The notes under the pieces were generated by a model, which was not told where the DNA came from, made no database searches, and saw only the letters and a list, made by a program, of their open reading frames with translations. From the NCBI GenBank assembly GCA_019245455.1, contig JAFARM010000032.1, positions 1-5,316 of the forward strand: a DNA stretch of 5,316 bases, read 5' to 3'. This DNA is from Sphingomonadaceae bacterium. GTDB lineage: Bacteria > Pseudomonadota > Alphaproteobacteria > Sphingomonadales > Sphingomonadaceae. The translations under genes were made by a program, and so were the position numbers. Numbering within the stretch: position 1 is the stretch's first letter; the number at the start of each line of letters is the position of its first letter. This document shows positions 1 through 4,711 of this stretch, in pieces.

Positions 1-532
1 GGGCGAAGGCCCAGACGACGAAGGCGAGGCTGGCGAGCGACAGCGCGTTGACCAGCGCCAGCGCCGCCCCCGACGCCTTCCCCGCGCGCGCCATGCCGGC
101 GGCGGGCAGCAGCAGCGCGTTGTGCAGCGTGTCGGACACGCTCGTCAGCCAGTGCATCAGGGCGAAGATGACGAGCGACGCGCCGACGCCGATGCCGCCC
201 GCCGGCGTCACCCACCACAGGGCGGCGAGCATCGGCACCATCAGCGCCGTGGTCGCCGCCAGCCACGGCTTCCGCGGCCCCATACGGTCGACGGCGGCCC
301 CCAGCAGCGGCACGGTCAGCAGCACCAGCCAGCCGGCGTACTTCGAGGCGGCGGCGACCAGGACCTGCCCGCGCACCGGATCGCCGATGACGTCGCGGAC
401 GAAGTACGGCGCGAAGACGTAGATGGTGATGAGGACGAAGTACGGGTCGCGCGCGCCCTGGAACAGCGCCCAGGCCCACGCCGCGCGGGTCAGGCGGGTG
501 CCCGCGTTCAAAGGCGCGACGGGCGCATCCAT
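1..532 (-). CDS. MFS transporter, UMF1/Atg22-like (N-terminal part, runs off left edge)
   Basis: An integral inner-membrane transporter whose first 177 residues are visible; the rest lies beyond the window. About five hydrophobic segments can be seen, roughly residues 18-45, 62-81, 91-109, 113-133 and 154-177. The cytoplasmic loop after the second segment carries DRMGPRKPW (82-90), which fits the MFS motif A position, and an acidic-aromatic stretch ARDPYFVLITIYVFAPYF (27-44) resembles the N-terminus of UMF1-type MFS proteins. The ATG at 532 is preceded on the coding strand by GGGGAG (538-543) with a 5-nt spacer, so this start is well supported. It lies downstream of the polyketide operon on the same strand, but 249 bp of structured DNA separates them, so it may have its own promoter. 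The substrate is unknown; export of the operon's product is conceivable but not shown. Confidence in the MFS call is high, in the subfamily moderate. Confidence 0.88.
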   Translation of the reverse strand, partial: MDAPVAPLNAGTRLTRAAWAWALFQGARDPYFVLITIYVFAPYFVRDVIGDPVRGQVLVAAASKYAGWLVLLTVPLLGAAVDRMGPRKPWLAATTALMVPMLAALWWVTPAGGIGVGASLVIFALMHWLTSVSDTLHNALLLPAAGMARAGKASGAALALVNALSLASLAFVVWAFA

Positions 533-619
533 GCAGGCTCCCCCAGGGTCGTTGCCGCCGATCATGGCGCAATCCGGCGGAGCCGCCTAGCGACGCGCTG
601 TCCCATAGCGAAAGGGTTG

Positions 620-628
620 TGCTATGAT
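620..628 (+). promoter_or_regulatory. Possible plus-strand extended -10 promoter
   Basis: The bases TGCTATGAT match an extended -10 element: TG, one base, then TATGAT, which differs from the TATAAT consensus at one position. No good -35 hexamer is found about 17 bp upstream (600-605 reads GTCCCA), which extended -10 promoters can tolerate. A transcript would start near 634-637 and read through the inverted-repeat cluster, antisense to the end of the flavoprotein gene. In such GC-rich DNA an AT-rich hexamer of this kind is uncommon, but a single match is weak evidence. It could be fortuitous. Confidence 0.3.
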
Positions 629-705
629 GCCCGGCGCGCGTCGAGTCCGGGGGACTTCAGCTTGTGGACGGCAGCGAGTCGCTGTCGCGAAACACCGTCG
701 CGGAT

Positions 706-723
706 GTGAACTTCGTGAACTTC
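706..723. repeat. Tandem 9-bp direct repeat GTGAACTTC x2
   Basis: Two exact copies of GTGAACTTC abut at 706-714 and 715-723, and a partial related element (ACGAAC) follows. The second copy forms part of the 17-bp palindrome at 712-728. The repeat may be the core of an intergenic repeat or a pair of half-sites for a DNA-binding protein. Function is unknown. Confidence 0.75.
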
Positions 724-728
724 ACGAA
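712..728. repeat. Perfect 17-bp palindrome TTCGTGAACTTCACGAA
   Basis: The two 8-bp arms TTCGTGAA and TTCACGAA are exact reverse complements about a single central C at 720. The size and symmetry are typical of an operator for a dimeric regulator. It lies about 54 bp beyond the flavoprotein stop and about 180 bp upstream of the MFS start, so it could serve the MFS gene or a plus-strand transcript. No regulator gene is present in the window to pair it with. As DNA it is certain; its regulatory role is speculative. Confidence 0.4.
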
Positions 729-765
729 CCGGATCGGTTAGAAGCGGCTCCATCAACGGGACTGT

Positions 766-780
766 GAACCTTTCCGGTTC
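766..780 (-). terminator. Small stem-loop directly after the operon's last stop codon
   Basis: On the minus strand the sequence GAACC-GGAAA-GGTTC begins one base after the flavoprotein TGA. The position suits a 3' end hairpin for the polyketide operon, but the stem is only 5 bp and no T-run follows, so it is not a standard intrinsic terminator. It may protect a 3' end or belong to the inverted-repeat cluster. Confidence 0.25.
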
Positions 781-781
781 G

Positions 782-1900
782 TCAGACCCCCAGCCCGGCC
801 CTTGCCAGCGCCGCCGGCGGCACCCGCGTCGCCGCCGCCGCCCAGCCGAGCAGCCCCGGCCACAGTCCGATGCCGCCGACCACCAGCCGCCGGCCGACCC
901 CGGCCGTCGCCCACCGCTGCAGCGCCGTCGCCCGGCCGATCTGCCGGACGCAATCGCGGCGGAAGGCCACCCGGTACGCCGCCGGCGTCGCCCCGGCGAG
1001 CACCGCGTCGGCCGCCAGCCGGGCGCTGTGCAGCGCGATCGACATCCCGTCGCCGGTGAACGAGGGGATGACACCCGCCTGGTCGCCCAGCCGGAACAGC
1101 CCGTCGTCGGCGCGGTGGACGAAGCCGTAGGGCACGCCGCCGATCGCCAGCGGCCGCGCGAGCTGGCGGGCGGCGTCGCCGAGCAGGCGAGCCAGCCGCG
1201 GCTCGCGTTCGATCAGAAGCCCCATCGGATCGCCGCCGGCGGTGTCGAAGCGCGCCCGGTCGACGAGCAGGCAGAGGTTGACCAGCCCCTCCTCGACCCG
1301 CTGCACCCCCGCGTAGCCGCCGTCGAACAGGACGATCTCGATCGTGCCGGCGAGCGCCGCCAGCGTCGCCGGGGCGGCACGGAAATACTGCTTGAAGCCG
1401 ATCAGCCGGTCGATCGTTCCGCTGCGGTCGCGCCCCGCGCCGCGCACGTCGTGCTTGCCGGTGGCGAGCAGCAGCGCGTCCGCGGTCAGATCGCCGCCGC
1501 TCGTCGCCAGCCGCTTGCCCTCGACCTGCCGGACGGCGACGCCCCGCGCCACCTCGGCGCCGACGGCTGCGGCATGGTCGAGCAGCGCCGCGTCGAGCCG
1601 CCGCCGCGTCAGCCCCAGCGCGGTGAAGGGCAGGCGCGCCTCCGCCCGCCGCGCGCCCGCCGTCAGCCGGACGCGCCCGATCGGGTGTCCGCCGAGCCGC
1701 CCGGCGTCGAACCCCAGCGCCGCCAAATGCGCCTGCGCCTCGGTCGAGACGAAGTCGCCGCAGACCTTGTCGTGCGCCCCCGCCGTCCGCTCGATAAGCA
1801 GCGGCCGCGCGCCGCCCTGTGCCAGCCGCGTCGCCGCCGCCGCCCCGGCCAGCCCGCCGCCGGCGATCACGCTCCCGCCGCCGGCGACGACGGTCCTCAC
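782..1900 (-). CDS. FAD-dependent oxidoreductase, geranylgeranyl-reductase/FixC type (polyketide tailoring)
   Basis: A 372-residue flavoprotein that probably oxidises or reduces the product of the neighbouring polyketide synthase and methyltransferase. An N-terminal FAD-binding Rossmann motif reads VIAGGGLAGAAAATRLAQ (11-28), followed by the strand end LLIER (34-38), KVCGDFVS (45-52), GLTRRRLDAALL (96-107), ADALLLATGKHDVRG (140-154) and the second FAD motif GDQAGVIPSFTGDGMSIAL (272-290). This set is typical of COG0644 flavoproteins. The middle, about 160-260, would form the substrate domain and ends GGVPYGF. The GTG start at 1900 overlaps the methyltransferase stop as GTGA, indicating translational coupling; an in-frame GTG at 1870 is a poorer alternative. 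Oddly, the first 16 codons hold two near-identical 21-bp units, TVVAGGG and SVIAGGG, so a decoy glycine motif precedes the real one. Streptomyces SrsC plays a comparable operon role, but I infer relatedness of role only. Confidence 0.88.
   Translation of the reverse strand: MRTVVAGGGSVIAGGGLAGAAAATRLAQGGARPLLIERTAGAHDKVCGDFVSTEAQAHLAALGFDAGRLGGHPIGRVRLTAGARRAEARLPFTALGLTRRRLDAALLDHAAAVGAEVARGVAVRQVEGKRLATSGGDLTADALLLATGKHDVRGAGRDRSGTIDRLIGFKQYFRAAPATLAALAGTIEIVLFDGGYAGVQRVEEGLVNLCLLVDRARFDTAGGDPMGLLIEREPRLARLLGDAARQLARPLAIGGVPYGFVHRADDGLFRLGDQAGVIPSFTGDGMSIALHSARLAADAVLAGATPAAYRVAFRRDCVRQIGRATALQRWATAGVGRRLVVGGIGLWPGLLGWAAAATRVPPAALARAGLGV
1853..1894 (-). repeat. In-frame 21-bp tandem duplication in the flavoprotein N-terminus
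   Basis: Units 1853-1873 and 1874-1894 match at 18 of 21 positions, including an identical 14-bp core (CCCGCCGCCGGCGA on the plus strand). The period is exactly seven codons, so the frame is kept and the protein reads TVVAGGG then SVIAGGG. Only the second copy continues into a proper dinucleotide-binding motif (GGGLAGAA). The most economical explanation is a recent slippage duplication that lengthened the N-terminus. Confidence 0.8.
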
Positions 1901-2604
1901 GCCTTGATCCGCCCGACGCACAGGCGGAACGGGAACACCCGCTCGACCGTCGCGCCAACGACGCCGGCATCGGCAAGCGCGCGGTGCCAGTCGGCGTCGA
2001 CAAAGCTCCGTGCGATCGACACCGGGCCGTCGTGGCGGACGAAGGCGTGCCAGCGCATCGCCGCCGCCAGCGCCCGGAAGCCGTAGAAGGCGAACCAGTG
2101 CCGGCGCAGGTCGTTGACGAACCAGCCGCGCGCCGCCCGCGCCTCCATCCAGCGCAGGAACGCCCGCACCTGATCGTCGGACAGGTGGTGGGTGACGAGC
2201 GAGCTGACGACGAAATCGATCCGCTCGGCGGGATCGAAGGCGAAGACGTCGCCCGTCCGGAAGTCGATGCCGAGCGCGGCATCGGTCGCCGCCCGCGCCG
2301 CCGGCTCGCTGCCGGGGGCAAGGTCGATGCCGATCAGCCGCGGGCGAAAGCCGCGCTTCGTCGCCCAGCGGTGGACCGCGCGCAGCATATCGCCCTCGCC
2401 GTAGCCGACGTCGAGCAGGGTGAAACGCTCGCCCCGCGCCAGCCCCGCCGTCGCCCGCGCCAGCCACGCCAGCGTCGGCCGCCGCGCCAGCGTCACGGTG
2501 TTGACCGCGGCGAGGTCGCGCAGGCAGGCGGCGAGCACTGCGGGCGGCACGTCGTCACCGTCCATCCACTCCGCCTCGCCGGACCGGGCGGCGAACGAGC
2601 GCAT
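1897..2604 (-). CDS. Class I SAM-dependent methyltransferase (polyketide tailoring)
   Basis: A soluble 235-residue enzyme expected to transfer a methyl group from S-adenosylmethionine to the phenolic or pyrone product of the adjacent type III PKS. Motif I is LLDVGYGEGDML (63-74), the acidic ribose-binding position is D94 in IGIDLAP (91-97), then GDVFAF (118-123) and the motif IV region IDFVVSSLVTHHLSDDQ (129-145). The N-terminus with FAARSGEAEWMDG (4-16) is like methyltransferases that sit beside type III PKS genes. The ATG at 2604 begins 13 nt after the PKS stop and lacks a clear ribosome-binding site, so translation probably depends on ribosomes finishing the PKS. An in-frame GTG at 2616, one base after that stop, would add four residues and cannot be excluded. 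Its stop overlaps the flavoprotein start. O- versus C-methylation cannot be decided from sequence. Confidence 0.9.
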   Translation of the reverse strand: MRSFAARSGEAEWMDGDDVPPAVLAACLRDLAAVNTVTLARRPTLAWLARATAGLARGERFTLLDVGYGEGDMLRAVHRWATKRGFRPRLIGIDLAPGSEPAARAATDAALGIDFRTGDVFAFDPAERIDFVVSSLVTHHLSDDQVRAFLRWMEARAARGWFVNDLRRHWFAFYGFRALAAAMRWHAFVRHDGPVSIARSFVDADWHRALADAGVVGATVERVFPFRLCVGRIKA

Positions 2605-2617
2605 CAGACGGGCCACA

Positions 2618-3712
2618 TCAGACGGTGCGGAAGCGGAAGCTCTCCGCCGCCAGCCCCGGCCCGAAGGCGACGCCGAAGCCGTCGGTGGCGCGTTCGACGG
2701 TCGTGCCAACGCTTTTCAGGATCCGGTCGAGAACGAACATCAGCGTCGCCGAGCTCATGTTGCCGAAGTCCCTCAGCACGCCGCGCGACCACGCCAGCGC
2801 CTCGGGAGCAAGTTCGAAGCCGGTCTCGACCGCATCCAGGATCGTCCGTCCGCCCGCGTGCACCGCCCACAGCGGGAAGTCCGCCGGGCGCTGGCCGCGG
2901 AGCAGCCCCTGGTCGTCGTTGCGCTCGTTCTCGTGGCGCAGCGCGCGGGCGATCTTGCCGGGCACCTCGCCCGACAGATGCATATCAAAGCCCTGGTCGC
3001 CGACGTTCCACGTGATCGCCTCGGCCGAGTCGTCGATCGTCGTCGCGCGGAAATCCCTGAGCGCGATGCCGGTCTCGTCCGCTGTCACCAGCGTCGCGGC
3101 GCAGCCGTCGCCGAACAACAGCATCGACAGCAGTTGCTCGAGGTTGTCGGTCTGCTGGAAGTGGAGCGAGCACAGTTCGAGGTTGACGACCAGCACCCGC
3201 GCCGCGGCATCGGAACGGACGAAGTGGTGCGCCAGCCGCAGGGCGTTGACCGCGGCGTAGCAGCCCATGAAGCCGACGCCGGTGCGCTCGACGCCGGGGT
3301 TGAGCCCGGCCGCCTTGACGATGATCTGGTCGATCCCCGGCGCGACGAAGCCGGTGCACGACGCGACGACGAGGTGCGTGATCCGCTCGCGCTCGCCGTC
3401 GATCCCGAGCGCGTCGATCGCCCGCAGCGCCAACCCCGGTGCCGTCGCCGCGAAGCGCGCCATCCGAACCGCCGTCGAGGGAAAGGCGTCGGGCGTATAG
3501 AAGCCCTCGGCATCGGCCTCGAAGCCGTCGGGGTTGGTCACCGGGGTGAAGAACGAATAGCGATGCGCGATCCCAGCCCGGCCGACCATGCGCTTGAACA
3601 AGGCCGAGTCGCGCCGGTCGCGTATGAACTGGCCGACGAAGCGGACAAAGGCGTCGTGAACATCGTTCGGCGGGACGGCAGTGCCAATCCGGTTGATATG
3701 CGCGACCTGCAC
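2618..3712 (-). CDS. Type III polyketide synthase (chalcone/stilbene synthase family)
   Basis: A 364-residue homodimer-type ketosynthase that extends an acyl-CoA starter with malonyl-CoA and cyclises the chain; it should make the scaffold modified by the two downstream enzymes. The catalytic triad is intact: Cys119 in VVASCTGF, His285 in LWAVHAGGRTILD and Asn318 in DFGNMSSAT. The C-terminal loop is AFGPG (349-353). By hand alignment to plant chalcone synthase, gatekeeper Phe215 corresponds to Phe185 (SLHFQQTD), Phe265 to Met244 (FDMHLSGEVPG) and Thr197 to Asn156 (GCYAAVNALRL), so it is not a plant-like chalcone synthase and could take long or bulky acyl starters, which is inference. The GTG start at 3712 is chosen because a strong ribosome-binding site sits 7 nt upstream and VAHINRIGTAVPP is the usual N-terminus of the family; an ATG at 3760 would add 16 unlikely residues. 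First gene of the operon. Confidence 0.95.
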   Translation of the reverse strand: MQVAHINRIGTAVPPNDVHDAFVRFVGQFIRDRRDSALFKRMVGRAGIAHRYSFFTPVTNPDGFEADAEGFYTPDAFPSTAVRMARFAATAPGLALRAIDALGIDGERERITHLVVASCTGFVAPGIDQIIVKAAGLNPGVERTGVGFMGCYAAVNALRLAHHFVRSDAAARVLVVNLELCSLHFQQTDNLEQLLSMLLFGDGCAATLVTADETGIALRDFRATTIDDSAEAITWNVGDQGFDMHLSGEVPGKIARALRHENERNDDQGLLRGQRPADFPLWAVHAGGRTILDAVETGFELAPEALAWSRGVLRDFGNMSSATLMFVLDRILKSVGTTVERATDGFGVAFGPGLAAESFRFRTV

Positions 3713-3816
3713 GGCGACTCTCCCTCGGGAACGCGTGCCTCCGCATAACGCCAGGCACACCAGATGGCTACGCTAACAGGCTGGTGATCACTTCCCGCCT
3801 GCGGCACCTTGGCACA
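3713..3816. promoter_or_regulatory. Divergent promoter region between PKS operon and S58 peptidase
   Basis: The two genes point away from each other across 104 bp, so promoters for both must lie here or inside the coding ends. No consensus pair stands out. On the minus strand TAGCCA and TATGCG, 17 bp apart upstream of the PKS ribosome-binding site, are a weak possibility; on the plus strand TACGCT near 3771 is a weak -10 candidate. I see no convincing operator. Shared regulation of the two units is possible but not shown. Confidence 0.4.
3718..3726 (-). promoter_or_regulatory. Ribosome-binding site fixing the GTG start of the type III PKS
   Basis: The coding strand reads GAGGGAGAG, containing AGGGAG (3720-3725) with a 7-nt spacer to the GTG at 3712. 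This is the best Shine-Dalgarno sequence in the operon and is the main reason for choosing GTG over the upstream ATG at 3760. The two following genes lack comparable sites and appear translationally coupled. Confidence 0.75.
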
Positions 3817-4692
3817 ATGGACGATGAACACGAATGCCTGACCGCTATTCCCGGCCTGCGCGTTGGCCATGCCGAGGATGGCCGCGCCCGCACCGGCGTC
3901 ACCGTCATCCTGCCCGACACGCCGGTGACGATGGCGGTCGACGTCCGCGGCGGCGGGCCGGCGACGCGCGAGACCGACGCGCTCGCCCCTCACACGCTCG
4001 TCGAACGCGTCCACGCGCTGGTATTGAGCGGCGGATCGGTGTTCGGCCTGGCCGCCGCCGACGCCGTCGTCCAGGCGCTGTCGGCGACCGGCATCGGCCT
4101 CGCGGCCGGGCCGCTGCCTATCCCGGTGGTACCGGCGGCGTGCCTGTTCGACCTGGCCAACGGCGGTGACAAGACGTGGCGCGAGCCGCCGTATGCCGCA
4201 CTCGCTCGTGCTGCCCTGGCCGCAGTCGCGCGGCCCGACGCGAACGGCGCCGTCGGTGCCGGATACGGCGCGGTCGCCGGCAGTCGTCCGGGCGGGATCG
4301 GCACCGCGCGCGTCGCCAGCGATGGCCTCGCCGTCGGGGCGCTGGTGGCGGTCAACAGCTTTGGCGAGGTCCATGCCGCCGAGCCGCCGGCCGGCCCCGT
4401 GCCGCTGCCCAAGCTCGCGCGGGCCGCAGGCCTTGCGGCACAATCGACCTGTATCGGCGTCGTCGCCACCGCCGCGCCGCTGACCCGCGCCCAGGCGCAG
4501 CGTGTGGCGATGATGGCGCACGATGGCCTCGCCCGCGCCATCCGCCCGATCCACACCCCGTTCGACGGCGATACCCTGTTCGCCCTCTCGACCGGGCCGG
4601 CGACCGGCGTTGATCCGGTCCAGCTGGCGCTGATCGGCACGCTCGCTGCCGACGCGGTGGCCCGCGCCGTGCGCCGCGCGGTGTTCGGATGA
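3817..4692 (+). CDS. P1 family (S58, DmpA/NylC-like) self-processing peptidase homologue
   Basis: A 291-residue protein of the Ntn-fold family that includes aminopeptidase DmpA, beta-peptidyl aminopeptidase BapA and nylon hydrolase NylC. Such precursors cut themselves into alpha and beta chains, exposing an N-terminal Ser or Thr nucleophile. Visible family motifs are the start LTAIPGLRVGHA (8-19), GGGPATRETDAL (45-56), LSGGSVFGLAAADAV (70-84), NGAVGAGYGAVAG (143-155), GGIGTA (159-164), VAVNSFGEV (177-185), the likely cleavage region AAQSTCIGVVAT (207-218), AHDGLARAIRPIHTPFDGD (234-252) and FALSTG (255-260). Thr211 aligns with the nucleophile, Asn180 with the conserved Asn. The ATG at 3817 gives the usual short N-terminus; a GTG at 3784 adds 11 atypical residues. 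No clear ribosome-binding site precedes either. No signal peptide is seen, so it is probably cytoplasmic. Oddities: the residue before the nucleophile is Ser, not Asn or Gly, and the linker is short. The true substrate is unknown. Confidence 0.9.
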   Translation: MDDEHECLTAIPGLRVGHAEDGRARTGVTVILPDTPVTMAVDVRGGGPATRETDALAPHTLVERVHALVLSGGSVFGLAAADAVVQALSATGIGLAAGPLPIPVVPAACLFDLANGGDKTWREPPYAALARAALAAVARPDANGAVGAGYGAVAGSRPGGIGTARVASDGLAVGALVAVNSFGEVHAAEPPAGPVPLPKLARAAGLAAQSTCIGVVATAAPLTRAQAQRVAMMAHDGLARAIRPIHTPFDGDTLFALSTGPATGVDPVQLALIGTLAADAVARAVRRAVFG

Positions 4693-4711
4693 GCGACGGA
4701 TGCGGGCTGGG

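Larger units (their letters stand above)
643..739 (+). other. Cluster of consecutive short stem-loops (possible structured RNA)
   Basis: Five inverted repeats follow one another: AGTCC-GGG-GGACT (644-656), CGGCAGCG-AGT-CGCTGTCG (669-687), CGCGA-loop of 7-TCGCG (686-702, competing with the previous one), the 17-bp palindrome at 712-728, and AACCG-GAT-CGGTT (727-739). Two of the stems extend by a G-T pair (643/657 and 671/685), which is a G-U pair in a plus-strand RNA but a C-A mismatch in a minus-strand RNA, so plus-strand transcription is slightly favoured. The block begins just after a possible extended -10 element. No poly-U terminator is visible. Alternatives are a protein-binding DNA region or a degenerate intergenic repeat family. 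I do not recognise a named RNA family. Confidence 0.3.
533..781. other. Intergenic region rich in short inverted repeats
   Basis: This 249-bp stretch between the flavoprotein stop and the MFS start contains no convincing gene. The MFS ribosome-binding site is at 538-543. A GGCGG-AG-CCGCC inverted repeat lies at 576-587. From about 600 to 780 the sequence is less GC-rich than its neighbours and holds successive inverted repeats at 644-656, 669-687, 686-702, 712-728, 727-739 and 766-780, described separately. A 43-codon minus-strand reading frame (753 to 622) crosses it, but it has no ribosome-binding site, mixed third-position bases and a protein sequence that merely translates the repeats, so I treat it as noncoding. 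Confidence 0.7.

Noticed and set aside
622..753. 43-codon minus-strand reading frame within the intergenic gap
   Set aside because: It has no ribosome-binding site, its third-position bases are unlike those of the neighbouring genes, and its peptide (VREVHEVH) simply translates the tandem repeat.
782..2467. Long 561-codon minus-strand frame covering the flavoprotein and much of the methyltransferase
   Set aside because: Only the part from 1900 down encodes the flavoprotein. The upstream portion is an out-of-frame reading of the methyltransferase gene without recognisable motifs, so there is no fusion protein.
1819..3748. Long plus-strand frames opposite the PKS and methyltransferase genes
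   Set aside because: Their translations are Arg/Pro/Ala-rich with no domain signature, as expected for frames opposite high-GC genes.
3784..3791. GTGATCAC 8-bp palindrome and the GTG start it contains for the peptidase
   Set aside because: The palindrome is short enough to be chance. The AGG is too close to this GTG for a good ribosome-binding site, and the extra 11 residues do not resemble the family N-terminus.
3538..4554. 338-codon minus-strand frame opposite the S58 peptidase
   Set aside because: It is a GC-rich antisense shadow with Arg/Gly-rich sequence; the plus-strand frame carries clear, ordered S58 motifs.
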